Positions 13,045 to 26,031 of a DNA stretch of 64,000 nt are shown here, piece by piece. A model generated the notes under the pieces. That model was not told the origin of the DNA. It made no database searches and saw only the letters and a list, made by a program, of their open reading frames with translations. The stretch lies in contig JAHREC010000045.1 of the NCBI GenBank assembly GCA_020081605.1, positions 806,001 to 870,000 of the forward strand. The letters are read 5' to 3'. The DNA comes from Albifimbria verrucaria. Its lineage: Eukaryota; Ascomycota; Sordariomycetes; Hypocreales; Stachybotryaceae. A program made the position numbers and the translations under genes. Position 1 is the first letter of the stretch. Every line of letters begins with the position of its first letter.

Positions 13045-14069
13045 ATGGTGCGCTCAGCTTCAGCAGAGCCCGCGAAGTCCTCTAAGCGAAAGGGTAGGTC
13101 CCCACCATAACCCACACCCAAAGCCTGGAGATTCATGACAACGACTCATGACTCTGGGGTTTGTTTCGTTTACCGACGTCGACATCACGATGGGCTAACT
13201 CAAGAGTCACAGGCACTCGCAGTGTCTCTACACTGACCCCTCACAGCTCGCTCGCAAGCGTGCCAATGATCGCGAGGCCCAACGAGCCATCCGGGCCAGG
13301 ACGAAGGAGCACATTGAACGCCTAGAGAGGGAATTGGAGGAACTCAAGAGCAACCAGAACCGCGATAAGACCGTCCAGGAACTGCTCCGTCGCAACAAGG
13401 CCCTCGAGGAGGAACTGTTCCGAATCAAGGAGACGGTGGGCGTCTCGATCACCTCATCGCCATACCAGAGTGGAGGTAAGACCTCGAATGAATGGGAGCG
13501 CCTTACCTGACTCTTCTTGCTAACTCTCTCAGTCTACGACGACAACCTTAGCACTGGAAGTGGTGCCGTCCACAGCCCCAGGTCCTCACCGTTCCCGCAG
13601 GCCGACTACAGCCCCTCCCAGATTACAGCCCACAGTCTTACGTGCCCTTGCCAAACTGCGAGCCATGGTCCTCGCAGGTGGTCTCCTCCACCGTCTCAAG
13701 CCCGACGTCTTCCGCAGCCAACCCGGACGAGTATGGCGCCGCCTACATTCCCACGAGCGTGCCCAGCTCAATGCTGCCTTCCAACAACAGCAGCAGCAGC
13801 AACGTCACCCTCTCGTCCACTAAGAGTGTCAAGGCCGAGTTCGACGACGTGGCTAGCAATGGTACGCATTTCTTGTATACTACCCTTTTTCAACCACAGA
13901 CTGACAATGAGCGACAGATGCATTCCGTGTTAGCAGCGCCCCGCTACCTTCAAGCATCCCCTCCACCTACATGCAACAGACCCAGCACCAAGCCCACCAC
14001 GCACAGCACCAGCAGCCTTGGAATATGTACCCCATGTACTACCCTCAGTTGCAATCACCCGTGCACTAA
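13045..14069 (+). CDS. bZIP transcription factor (two frame breaks)
   Basis: Four exons (13045-13093, 13213-13475, 13533-13861, 13918-14069) encode about 264 residues. After a short N-terminus comes the basic region KRANDREAQRAIRARTKEHI, with the Asn-x2-Ala/Gln-x-Arg contacts of bZIP DNA-binding helices. A leucine zipper follows with heptad leucines through RELEEL...ELLRRNKALEEELFRI. The rest is a Ser/Pro/Gln-rich tail ending in a His/Gln/Tyr/Met-rich segment. One base is missing in the C run 13237-13240 and one near 13621 (a GG reads as G); after each the conserved frame resumes. It acts in the nucleus as a dimer. The family with the NDREAQRAIR basic region is widespread in filamentous fungi; target genes are unknown. 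Exon 1 (MVRSASAEPAKSSKRK) fixes the start. Confidence 0.85.
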
Positions 14070-16964
14070 GCCTTGAGCACTGGAACAACATCTTTTTCCT
14101 ACTTCCTTTCTTCCCAGATTATTTGGTCGCCCTCGAGTTTGGTTGACACTTGACGCTGGGTCTCCATCTGACGATGCTACGACATCTTGGTCGCTATTTT
14201 TCGCATCATATATTACTACTACTGTCACGGCCCAACTTCATATACGTCGCATCTGATACCCTCATCACATCACAAACCTTCACGATTATCCGCTCGTATA
14301 GGCTTGTTCTTCAATGCTTGGACGCAAGTGAGCTGAAGTCATTCTCTGGCACATCGCAAGGCAGTACCTCTTGCAGGAGGTCCTCGTCTTATTGATTACC
14401 ATTGCATCACAACACTACGGCTCTGACTCTTTTGCATTGGAACGGCCGGAGCAATGCCCTTATGATTTGATTTTACCCTCAATGCCTGTCGAGGTCTCAC
14501 TGCGGGTCGATTTGCACTTGATCCGCCGCGCATTGATTGCTTAGCCCTGGGCCAAGCCTCGACCGGCATTGATGTGCACTTATATATTCTTGTTCTCTTC
14601 TCGAAACTCATTGTCGTTATATACATGTTATAAATCTCATTTTACTCAGAAAGACATTGGCACAAGGCGCGAACGGGTTACGGTGGGCTGGCAGGGAATC
14701 CCTCGAATTCCAGTTTTTGGCGTTTCAGATCTTCCTACAAGATCACTGGTGGTAGTGGAGTTACTTCATATTCAAAGTGTTCATTTTACTGTCTGTCATA
14801 CATACACAATATGTCTCCCTCAAATTCCTTCACCGGAAGTGACTGGATCACAACACATGAGGCACGGAATAACTCGGAACAAGGGAACATCACTGCACAG
14901 GACCCGGACAAAACGGAGTTGGAAAAGGTGGAGCTTGTCGTTGTAGGGGATACTCTTAGACAAAAGGACAATTTCACATGCTTTTGACATACATATGAGA
15001 TGCCCAATATGATGATCTCCCTCTAGTAGATGCATTGCCGCTGGGTTAGGGGGATAATGGACGAGATGGACCTTGACGATGTGACCCTGCATGGACCCTT
15101 CATCACGGGATCTGCAAGCTCCATCTGGGGATACGGCTATCCTTCGCAAGAGGGGCAGCTCGATGGCTCCGTTATGTCAAGCCTCCGAGTGACTTGGTAT
15201 TACTAGCAGGTGGTGTGTGGCCAACGTGTTGCTTCAACAAACTAGTCCTAAGGCTAGAGGTGTGAGTTGAGTTGAAAAGAGGAGCCTTTCTCAGGGTTCG
15301 CAAGTGTTTCAACCCAGGCTAGCTGAAGAATGTCACGCATACAGGTGTAAAGAATCGTATCTAATCTCTTTCTCTGTGCAAGATAGTGCGCCTTCAAAGC
15401 GCAGGGTTTGTGGCGGGAAGAGCGAACACAGTGAAAACGGTATAGGCCCAGCCCTACCTCGTCCTGGAGTGCCTGTGCAAAAAGCCTTACGGTGGATCAA
15501 GGCTTCTGTGGTTAATTGGGTGGATGGGGAGCTAGAGGCAGTGGGAGATTACTAGACGGCCACTGTTCAGCTCACTCCCACAACGCTCACAGCAATTGCG
15601 CTGCGTCCGATCAGAGAGCGAGAGCCCTACCAAGCCTCCCTCGCTCTCAGCAATGTTCGCCTCCCGGTGATAGTACGACTAGAGTGCGAAGCGGCCGCAG
15701 GCGGAGCCAATTGGTGCCGCTGGGCCATCCAGTAGCGTGCGTCGTCTGCGCTCAGACATCAGCGACATCCACACCCAGTGTCTGCGTTCTATCCACTGTC
15801 CATGCGCTCTTGGATGTGATGTGATGGACGACAAACGTTCGAAACTCAAAACCCCAGACAAACAGAGGCGCCAGTAGCAAAGAGTTAATCGAAACGTGGG
15901 CGACGTTGCAGCAGTGGAAGGGCAATTGATGTGTGGAGGGACCTTTGAGACAGCAACTAAGGCCGGCCGTCCTTGTCAACGCGTCACAACTCCTCCTAAC
16001 CATATGCTCAAGACGGCTCGTATATTGGTCTTGGCATTGGTTGGCTCAATGAAATGATGCTTCGAGCTCAACGACGGCTTGTCAAATGAGCATTTCCTCC
16101 CTTCCCCTTTAGCGAGGCCACAGACGATCAGATAACCCCACAACGAAGCTTGGCCGGGGCCAATCCATGTCATCAGCGAGAAGTATATCCACGACGACTG
16201 AACGCGTCACATTAGGGTCTCACAAGCATGGATGGCGACGACGGGACTTGGCAGCTACAGCAGTGGACGGAACGTGCCCCTCACCGATCATCTCACGAGA
16301 TATGTGGAAGCTAAGGCGCAGAGCACATGACTGCAAAGGCGTTTCGACATGGGTTTATGCTGGAGTGACCCTCCCACTCCAAGGATTCGGTTACAGACCC
16401 TTGGCAAGTCGAGGCTTTGGGTACTGACAAAACCCAGCTGTACCGGGGATTGATTTGAGAAATGCCACGCCAAGACCGGCAAAGACCGGTCATTTGATGC
16501 CCTCTACAATTGATGCCATACTCTAAAGGTCAACAACTTGACAAAGGAATTATCAAGCAAGAGTTGATTGGAAGCCGTTGGGCGAGGCATCAGCCGATTA
16601 CAAGGATCTTGACCACAGCTGCAGGTGCGTGAAGAAACGAGGGTGCATTGCAGCGTCCCTAGCGCGCCATGACTTAGCGAAGATTCCAATTACACTCTGG
16701 ACAAGGGCTAGTTTGCGAGGCATGACGTTCTGAAGACTGGGATGCGAGTAGCCTTTAATGATTGACTCACATGCATACGAAGATCCTTTACGAGGGGCAT
16801 CATGTCTCTCGTCAGCGTCTACTCCGGATATCCCCAGCCAAGGGTCTAGAATGAAGCTGGAAATGATAGGGTCCTTATGATGTGGCGTCGATGTCGCAGG
16901 GGACTTGTGCAGGACAGCTGGGGTGGCATCAACAGCGGTAAAGCCTCTCCATCGAGAGAAGTAT

Positions 16965-17055
16965 GCACACACACACACACACTTTCTCTCCCTCACACAC
17001 ACACATATGCATACACACACATCTGTACACGCATGCACACACACACACGCACGCA
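16965..17055. repeat. Compound CA microsatellite
   Basis: Several (CA)n blocks are separated by short CT-rich and ATATGC interruptions. A 214-codon minus-strand open frame runs through it but owes its length and Val-Cys runs to the repeat. Confidence 0.92.
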
Positions 17056-17604
17056 TCAACCCACTCCTCTTCTTCTTCGACTCTTCTAGTAGCATCTCGA
17101 TTGGAAACCGTGAGTCAAGCCAATCCCCAAGACATGTGGCCTGATGGTTTAGCCCGCCTTCGTGGCGATAAACGTGGTGGTGCAAGCCGTCTGCGGCAGA
17201 AGGATCATGGAACATCGCGAGAAGCATATACAAGGCTAACACTGCGCAGTTGAACTGTATCTGCCCGGTGGGCCACGGGCCAAAGCAGGTTGGGTGATCG
17301 TAACGAAGCGAGCAGCGATGACGATGCGGCTTCCGACTATGCTGAAGCGATGCTGATCTTGGAGGTGCTAGAAGATCAGTTCGACAAGAGAGTTCAACGC
17401 TAGAAGCCGGGAAATTTCTTTTCGAAGGTGGCTACAGTGTGATATGGTTGTAGAGATTGCGAATACCGGATCTTGACCGACACAATCCCTGCAGGCTCTG
17501 CTGCTTCCACCGCATCGCACAAATGAGAATTTTTCTCGGCTTGGCTGTCGTTGCGTAACATCGGTCTGTAGAAAGTCGTTGCGTGTTGGTTGTCTCTGTC
17601 AATG

Positions 17605-17621
17605 GGTTGGTTGGTTGGTTT
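17605..17621. repeat. Short GGTT tandem repeat
   Basis: Four consecutive GGTT units; too few and too degenerate at the edges to suggest a telomere-type or functional array. Confidence 0.7.
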
Positions 17622-19800
17622 GGTGATTGGCTCGCAAGAAGCCGGTGGTTTTCTGTGGGAAGAAAGCCCACCACCCACGAGACTGGCACCCTGACCATGC
17701 AGAATGCAGGTATTTACCGGACGGGCTTAGATTGCCCAAACGGATCAGGATCATCACAAGGATGTCCTTGGGCCTGCCAACCAGGATCCCGGCTTCGCTC
17801 AGGTACCGGCGCTGGGGCGATCAGGACGCTAAGGCGTCTCTTCTGGGCTTGATTGGACACGACCGCACACGAAGCATTGAGTAGCAAGCTGAGTGTGGTA
17901 TAGCGCGGGTCTGTCCCTGCTGGGCGTCTTTCATGCCACACTCATTAGCTGGCTAGCAGTGGAAAATCCGGCGAGTTCCTGGGCAGGATGGGATAAGTGG
18001 GGTTCGACAGGGTGGCTCCAGAGCTGAAAGCCACGAGAGATGAGGTCGAGAGCCACGGCCTTAGGACGAAAGGCACTCGTTGTCGGCCGTTGTGTGGGGA
18101 TGTCGGCGGCCATGCAGTCTGTCGATCGACACTTTACTGGCTGATGGGTGCCCCTGAGATGCCATGCCGGGCTGTGGCCGTGCTCTATTGCGTGCCACAC
18201 ACCAATCATACGCTTGAGCGAGTAGTACGGGTTGACGAGGTGTAAGTTGCTCCAGTTCACTGAGCGATGTGCAGAGGAGAGCAACGGGCGACCAAGGTGA
18301 ACAAAGGGGGCGTGTCACTACACAACCAGGGCAGAGAAGGATGACACCGGTACTGGTCTCCTTGTGGGGACTTAATCAACGAGGAAGCTTCAATTTGTAA
18401 GAGCTACACGTGGTAATGGTGCCATACCTGCAAGCCACTTCGGCGATGATTACCGTTGGGACATGTCAAAAACGGGCAGAATGCCGGGGACTACTGTATG
18501 TGCCTGTTTCTGACACTCCCAGGGCTGGTTTTACCTCCAGGGGTTCGCTTTCAACACGAAGAGTCCGGGCGGAAAAGCAAAGATGCGTTTGCCCAGAGTC
18601 ACGACGGCGGTATTGCCGATGGAGGTTGACCAGGATGCCTGCGGACCAAGACCGCCGCAACCTCGCTGATTGAGCACCACAGATGTCTTGGCAGATGAGC
18701 TCAACAACTGCGAGCAAGCCAGCCAGGGCCCTTTAGCTTCGAGCTGGTACTGTACTGGTTCCAAATCTGGTAGCCTGCATGTTGCCAAAGGGACAAGGAG
18801 ATGGGGTGGGCAGGCTCCGCAGAGGGATCGACGCGGGTCAAAGCCCATTTACTGAATCTCATGACTACCGGCTTCTAAGCCGACAGGCGTGGGAAAGTCT
18901 GTTCGCTCAGGCAGTGGCCAAGAAAGGATACCATCTCATCAATGACAGTTTAGATTTAGCAGCTGTGGGCACGGCTTCCAGGTAAGTAAGCTGAAGTGGA
19001 TGTATCCTGGTCCTTGGGAGCGCCGGAGGGATACGGCTGGGCGGTAGTAGTGGAGCCAGATGGCTACGATGTGTGAGTATGGTGCAAGTGCTAGCCAGCA
19101 AGTATCGAATTCATGGAAGCCTAGACCCTCGCCGAGGAGGCTTCCATTGGCCCTCGCCTCGGGACTTTTCCCTGCCTTGCGTGGAGGCATCCCAGCGGGT
19201 ATCAAAAAGCTCCGATGCAGCTATGGTGGCTCTCCATCCACCCGGCTGCCGGATTTCGAGCATCTCAGGCACCAGAATCTGAGGTTGGCAAAGTCCGGGG
19301 TTGTGTCCCACACAGGGGCCCGCCGCCCTTGTCTCCCTCGACGATCATACGACAGCAATGTGTTTCACAGCGAGCTACAGCACGTCCAGGCGGTGGTATT
19401 CCTGTAAGGGAAACAATTACCGGGGCGAGCAGAGGAGGGCTGCCGGTTCCGGTCCCACGGACATGTGGGGAGGGCGTGCGGTGGCGTCGATCCAGAAACG
19501 CTAAGCAGGCGGATCTTCCATGGGCCGGGTCGGAATCAACAGGCCGACTTCTCGCGGGCGCACACTAGACCGGAGAACTGGGGCTCAGCAAAGTTGCACG
19601 ATGCCCTGAATGGGCATGGCCGGGGCAAATGACGATGTTACGAGGCAATGGGCCAGTCTACACCCCCAAGACCCCATCTTCCAATCGCCGGCAACGTTCA
19701 TGTGTTTTTGGTTTTCGTGGGCCGCATGGCCAACTGGAATTCGCCAAGCCGCACCTAAGGTTGCCTGGGACGCTCCGCAATCGCATCCCTCCCACTTCCC

Positions 19801-19830
19801 CTTGCCCTGTCCTGTCTTGTCTTGTCCCGT
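19801..19830. repeat. Short C(C/T)TGT-like pentamer repeat
   Basis: Five to six imperfect CCTGT/CTTGT units in a row within the gene-free region. It is a simple-sequence tract with no evident function. Confidence 0.6.
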
Positions 19831-20619
19831 CTAGACGGTGACGGCTGAGATAAAGCGAGCCCACTCTGTCTGGGCCCTGACCTAGGTCTATGGGATCACC
19901 GACTGGGGAATCAAGTCCATCCGAAACAGGGACAGGGGAATGATTCACCGTAACAGAGCCACCGTTGCGTTGCCCTTCGAAGAGGAAGTGACGTGAACTT
20001 GATGCTTTACCATCCCACAGGGTAGCCAACGTGGGCCAATTTTCCCAAGACGCTCCGCAACTCAAAAGATACGCCAGTTAGCCCATTCCACACATCGCAA
20101 GCAGTGCTAAGCTAGGTAGCCAGCTCCGTCCTCTAGTCGAAACCCCAATGTGTACGTCCTTGCGAACTGTAGTGACCGCCACGGCGGAAGCACGGGACAG
20201 CTCTGTGAAAACAACGTTTACCACTGCGGCGGGCACATGCTGAAGCGCGGTATGCGAGAGGAGGGAATGCATGAACTGGTGGGCCTTGGCCCTGTTTCCT
20301 CTGTTGAGCCAAAATCGCATTGACCAACTCACGATACCGCCGCCGCCGCTGCCGGATAGGCGTTGGCGTGACTTGGCGTCACCTTGGCCGATGTTTCCGT
20401 GATACGCAAGCAAGCCGGTGTTTCGCGATTCCCGGCCCGGTTTGCGGGTCTCTGGCTGGTTTCAAGCCAGGCAGGCTGTCAAAGACAACCTTATTGCGGC
20501 ATCTTGTTTGGCCCCGTGGGCTTTAGGCGCAGCCAGCAGCCAGTTTCATGTTTGGATATCAGCCCTGTAATCACGGGAGGCATGATGCTAGCCTGTTTAT
20601 GCTACCAGTTGAGAAGAAA

Positions 20620-22150
20620 TGTGTGAATACATTGCTGTAGGTCCTGTTTTGACGTTGCTGAAATTTGTTTCAAAACGTGGACAATCTCGGGAAGATATCT
20701 TCCTCGAAGCATGGTGGGAGCCGGGCTACTAAGGGCCTAGAATGAAGTGTGAGGAAACAGGTTCAAGGATATGAAGTGGGCAGAAAATAGAGCCACAGAT
20801 GATCAATGGTTGTATTACAGTTGCCTACGTTGTAGCTGTTTGGTGTAACAAAGCCACTGGGTTGGATTTTGTTGCAATGATCATTCAAAGCTGTGTCAGA
20901 AATCCACATTGTATGATATTGTATTTCGCATCGATTAGGCTCTATTTGGCATGTTATGGAGACTTAATCTTTTATTTGTTTTTCAAGACTTCACGTAGAC
21001 CAGTATGCTAGCAATAGCATGACAAGCTTGCAGTGTCTCGATACCCAAAACAAATTACATAGGTCTGCGAAACCACTGGTAAATTACTGTGCAATTTAAT
21101 GAAAGATGAACATGAACTAGTGATGAGTACTTGGTAGGGTCCGGGAACGTGTTCATGATGACAGCTCTAAAGCAAAGAGCTTTTATCGGTTGGATTCCTG
21201 CTTCCAGAACGACAAACATGGCTGGCAAGATATCAAATGATTCCTCAGAGACAACTTTCATTTTCTACTCACTCTCTTGTGATTTTGGGATTAGAGTGAA
21301 TGGGCTGGATTGGATGATGCCTCGGTCAGCCTCATCCGATCCTGGTTTTCAAAGCATCATCTGATTGTTGTGCCTGAGCAACAAGCTGCATAATGGTATC
21401 AACAGGTGTTCAATAGAGGGTTTTGGATCTATTTTAATAGAAAACAAGTTTCAACAATCTCTTCCCGGGGTATCTTGGTTCACACCGCTCTTCAGGTACA
21501 CGGGTGTGTTTCAGAGCATGATACAGGCTCTAATAATAGACAGGAGGCCAGAGGCTACAACGCGACGTTTCACCACGCATCTTGGCGACTATCCAACGGC
21601 TTAGGTGAGATTTTGGTCAAGCCTCATTCGTGATAGAGGCAAAATAGCCTTGGCTGTTACTAGAGTATGCGAAGAGCAAAGATGTTAAGGAACAAATGCT
21701 GAGATTTCGGTGCCAGAGGACTGCCACCTCGTGCACAACACGATTAGAAATAAGTCGGAAGCATATTCAAGATAGCACATAGGTCTGAAATTCATGAAAG
21801 AAGAAAGGCGCCACAATCTTACCTTGGATGCGGACGTCTGGGGAGACCAGTGAGACTTTGTTTACATCGATAAGGATGAAGGAGAATTGAGGGCATAACA
21901 TAACAAGCGAATCTTAAAGAAATTAAAATGATTGTGTGAATAGTCTGTTACGGGAACGTTTGATCAGAAATACCTCCGTCGCGGCGGTGATATTGTCCAA
22001 CGTGCCTCATCAGCAAAGTGTCGGTATGAAATGTAACCAACTTTACGTCAGTCATACATCCTCGAAACCCACGGACGAGTATTGAATAAGACAAACCGAT
22101 AGAAAACACTTTAGAAAATACCACAGAGAAGTATTATTGCCCATTGTTTC
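20620..22150. other. AT-rich island, possible degenerate repeat
   Basis: Composition shifts sharply to AT-rich at about 20.62 kb and back at about 22.15 kb, between GC-richer gene-free flanks. No intact open frame or terminal repeat was seen. In ascomycetes such islands are often old transposons worn by repeat-induced point mutation; that is inference here. Confidence 0.35.
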
Positions 22151-22925
22151 GAGGCTGGCAGGGACTGAACAAGACGGCGCAGAGTTGCTCCACTGCCTAT
22201 AGGGTAGCCTCCATCAGAGGCGACAACTCTGCTCCCAATTCTCTCGGTTTTAGACGGACGGAGAAGCCACCTCAGCAATAGCCAAAGCACGACGGAGACG
22301 GTTAAATCGAAGCGACCGGGAAAGATCCGGGGTTCCTTGCATCAACCCCGCTAATGCCCCCGTTGAGCGACATGCCCCGATGACAACTGACCCAACAACC
22401 ACAGCGCTGGCATACGGAGTTGTCAGGGCGCAGCCGCTCCTCCAGACCACGGCTGAGCCAATGGCTGCAAGTACGAAGCAAGCCATGGTCCTCTTGGCGC
22501 GCCTCCTGTCCACACAAAGCTCCTCTCGCGGAGATGGAACGTCCTTGATGCCAGGGAAGGAGACCCAAGCGACCCAGTTCGGCGGAATCTCGTCCCGAAC
22601 TGGCGATGGATGCCATCTTGTCCACGGGCTTCATTGGCTGGCCGACCTCCATGCTGGCTGAACTCCGGATCGGGGCCCCATTCTGAGGGACGCTACGATG
22701 GTGATGGAGACAAAGCGTCGCCAGTTATTGGTGGAGGGCAGCATCTAGCTGGCAAAACTCCGGATGAGAGGCCCATATCTGGGGTTGACGATGCCGTTAC
22801 CGATCAACAATGCGTCGATGGATGGGCTGCTTTGGGCCAACGGTGACCCTGCTGGGCAGCTGGGACGTAATGTCGTGTTGACCTGAGGTTGCGCCAGACC
22901 GAGGAAGAAAAATGGCTCGTTCTTG

Positions 22926-22933
22926 TTTATAAG
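22926..22933 (+). promoter_or_regulatory. Putative TATA box of the GH3 gene
   Basis: TTTATAAG about 210 bases before the start codon, followed by a CT-rich leader, fits a fungal core promoter. Three to four GTGACT-like units lie shortly downstream (about 22959-22975). Confidence 0.4.
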
Positions 22934-23141
22934 AGCCTTATGTGCCCCTTGACTGTGACTGTGACTGTCTGACATTCTCCTCTCCTCTCATATCCCTCCG
23001 TCTCTTCCATTAAGTCATAATCTCGGGTCTGCGTTGAGGCAAACGTCCCTTGTCTTGTGTCTTGTGTGGTCCTTCTTCCGCTCTCTTGTAAACTGTGCGA
23101 TACCCCGGTGATATTAGTCTGCCAGAGACTACTGGATCATA

Positions 23142-25713
23142 ATGGCCGACATCAACGTTGAAGAGGTGCTGAAGCAGCTTACGCTGGCTGAGAAGGTTGA
23201 TCTGCTGGCCGGTAAGTTGCGAAATGTCGTCCCATGTGACGCCTTCCAGTCCAGGACTGTGTCTGATGAGATCAACCTACAGGAATCGACTTTTGGCACA
23301 CAAAGGCCCTGCCCAAGTATGGCGTGCCTTCGCTCCGTTTGACCGACGGACCTAACGGCGTGCGAGGAACCAAGTTCTTCAATGGCATCCCGGCCGCATG
23401 CTTCCCTTGCGGCACCGGATTGGGTGCTACCTTCAACCAGGAGCTGCTCGAGGAGGCTGGCCGTAAGATGGGTGAGGAGGCCAAGGTTAAGAGCGCTCAC
23501 GCCATCCTGGGTCCCACCATCAACATGCAGCGTTCGCCTCTCGGCGGTCGAGGATTCGAATCCATTGGCGAGGACCCCTTCCTTGCCGGTCTTGGCTCTG
23601 CTGCTCTTGTCCGTGGTATTCAAAGCACTGGTGTCCAGGCCACCATCAAGCACTTCCTGTGCAATGACCAGGAGGACCGCAGAATGGGTGTCCAGAGCAT
23701 TGTCACAGAGCGTGCTCTCCGCGAGATCTATGCGCTCCCCTTCCAGCTTGCCGTCCGTGACGCACAGCCCGGAGCCTTCATGACTGCCTACAACGGTATC
23801 AACGGCACGTACTGCAGCGAGAACCCCAAGTACATCGATGAGATGCTCCGCAAGGAGTGGGGCTGGGATGGCTTGGTCATGAGCGACTGGTTCGGTGTGT
23901 ACAGCACCACCGCGTCTGTCCAGGCTGGACTTGACCTTGAAATGCCTGGTCCCACCAAGTTCCGTGGCGAGGCCCTCAAGTTCAACGCCGCCAACGGCAA
24001 GCCTTTCGGCCATGTTATTGACGACCGTGCCCGAGAGGTGCTCAAGTTTGTCAAGAAGTGTGCTGCTTCTGGCGTTAAGGAAAATGGCCCCGAGGGCACC
24101 GCGGATACCCCGGAAACTGCTGCTCTGCTGCGCAAGATTGGTAATGAAAGTCTTGTCCTGCTCAAGAACGAGAACAACGTTCTGCCGCTGAAGAAGAACA
24201 AGAAGACGCTGGTACTTGGCCCGAACGCCAAGGTTGCCACATACCACGGCGGTGGCTCCGCATCGCTCGCTGCCTACTATGCCATTACTCCTTTCGATGG
24301 CATCAGCAGCAAGCTTGAGTCGGCTCCTGGTTACACTGTCGGTGCCTATACCCACCGATTCCTCCCGCTCCTGGGAACCCAGTGCACAACATCCAGCGGA
24401 AAGACTGGTATGAGCTTCAAGATCTACAACGAGCCTCGAGGCACTGAGAACCGCGAGCTGTTGGACGACATCCACGTCTCAAAGACAGAGATGCATCTTG
24501 TTGACTACTACAACACCAAGCTCAACAAGCTCTGGTATGGTGACTTGGAAGGATCCTTCGTTGCTGAGGAGGACTGCACCTACGAGCTGGGAGTTGTTGT
24601 TGGAGGCAGTGCAAAGGCCTACGTCAATGACGAGCTCGTTGTAGACAACGCTACCAAGCAAGTCGCCGGCGACGCATTCTTCGGCAGCGCAACTCGCGAA
24701 GAGTATGGACGCGTTCAGCTGAAGAAGGGTGAGACATACAACATCAGAATCGAGTTTGGATCCGCTCCTACTTCCACACTTCGTGACCAGAACCTGCTGA
24801 TTGGCTCCGGTTCGTTGCGCGTGGGTGGATGCAAGGTCATCGACGACCAAGAGGAGATTCGCCGCTCTGTCGAACTTGCCCGTGAGCACGACCAGGTTGT
24901 CATCTGCGCTGGTCTCAATGCCGATTGGGAAACCGAGGGCACTGACCGCGCTTCAATGAAGCTGCCTGGTGTGCTCGATCAGCTTATTGCCGAGGTTGCC
25001 GCTGCCAACCCCAACACCGTTGTGGTTATGCAGACAGGTACCCCAGAGGAGATGCCTTGGCTCGAGAAGACACCTGCCGTGGTTCAAGCCTGGTACGGTG
25101 GTAACGAGACCGGTAACTGTATCGCCGATGTCATCTTCGGTGACTACAACCCATCCGGTAAACTGTCTCTCAGCTTCCCCAAGCGATTGCAGGATGTACC
25201 CGCTTTCCTCAACTTCCGTACTGAGGCTGGCCGTACGCTGTACGGAGAGGATGTTTACATTGGCTACCGCTACTACGAGTTTGCTGACCTCGCTGTTAAC
25301 TTCCCTTCGGCCATGGTCTGTCATACACCACTTTTGGTTTCTCTGATCTTGATTTCTCGGTCCAGGAGGGCAAGCTGCGAGCTACCTTCAAGATCAAGAA
25401 CACTGGTGACCTCAAGGGTGCGGAAGTTGCACAGCTGTACATCCAGCCAAGACAGCGCGCTCGTGTCAACCGACCGATCAAGGAGCTCAAGGGCTTCGCC
25501 AAGGTCGAGCTGGAAGCGGGCGAGACGAAGACTGTCACGATCGAGGAACTGGAAAAATATGCTGCTTCTTACTTTGATGAGGAGAGGAACCAGTGGTGTG
25601 TCGAAGCTGGTGAATATGATGTAATTGTGAGCAACAGCAGCGCCATCAAGGATGACCAGGTCCTGAAGGCGTCGTTCAAGGTCGAGGAGAGCTACTGGTG
25701 GTCAGGTCTCTAA
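23142..25713 (+). CDS. GH3 beta-glucosidase with PA14 insert, apparently cytosolic (one frame break)
   Basis: Exons 23142-23211 and 23283-25713 encode about 833 residues. The N-terminal GH3 barrel shows LRLTDGPNGVRG, the KHFLCNDQE segment and the nucleophile motif VMSDWFG (Asp near residue 225). A C-terminal alpha/beta sandwich follows, interrupted around residues 390-550 by a PA14-like domain (LEGSFVAEEDCTYELGVVV and following strands). A fibronectin-III-like end (ATFKIKNTGDLKGAEVAQLY) closes the protein. Together these fix it as a family 3 beta-glucosidase that cleaves terminal beta-glucosyl residues from cello-oligosaccharides or glycosides. The N-terminus MADINVEEVLKQLTLAEK has no signal peptide, so it is probably intracellular. 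One C is missing in the run 25303-25305; without it the FGHGLSY motif and the last 130 residues are lost. It is convergent with the DUF2306 gene. Confidence 0.92.
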
Positions 25714-26031
25714 ATGGGGCTGTTTGGACCTGAGGATAAAGGGAGCAAGCAAGCGTTGTCAATGCAATATACAACTTGAAGTTTATTTATTTAGCCTTAA
25801 GTGTGGCTTATATACGCTAAAGATGATCTGTGAGGTATTGTGTGTAGAGAGCACTGTCCTTAACGGGGATTGTAACTGAGTATGAGATCCGGCCCAAGCG
25901 CCAAATAGTCATCAATCTAAGAGAAACTGATTCCAGGGTAGTGTGCCCGATCCATAAATTCTGCGCCTTTGTCTCCATGCTCTAGGAAGTCCAAATGAGC
26001 TATCAACTGAGATCTAACCAAAAGAAGTCAC
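25714..26031. other. Convergent 3' intergenic region
   Basis: About 320 bases between the stop codons of the beta-glucosidase (plus) and the membrane protein (minus). It must hold both 3' ends. An AT-rich segment around 25780-25810 could serve as a processing signal; nothing else is visible. Confidence 0.5.

Larger units (their letters stand above)
14070..23141. other. Nine-kilobase gene-free region
   Basis: No gene could be supported in about 9 kb. Open frames are short, and those that are longer overlap microsatellites. Two base-composition zones are visible. From 14.1 to about 20.6 kb the sequence is mixed to GC-rich. From about 20.62 to 22.15 kb it is clearly AT-rich, and then GC-rich again up to the beta-glucosidase promoter. 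Simple repeats occur at 16965-17055 (CA), about 17605-17621 (GGTT) and about 19801-19830 (CTTGT-like). No transposase, tRNA or rRNA was recognised. Confidence 0.5.

Noticed and set aside
16598..17242. Minus-strand open frame of 214 codons
   Set aside because: It crosses the compound CA microsatellite, which produces its Val-Cys runs; there is no domain and no splice partner.
23129..24475. Long (448-codon) minus-strand open frame
   Set aside because: It is the antisense shadow of the GH3 gene, caused by strong codon bias on the plus strand.
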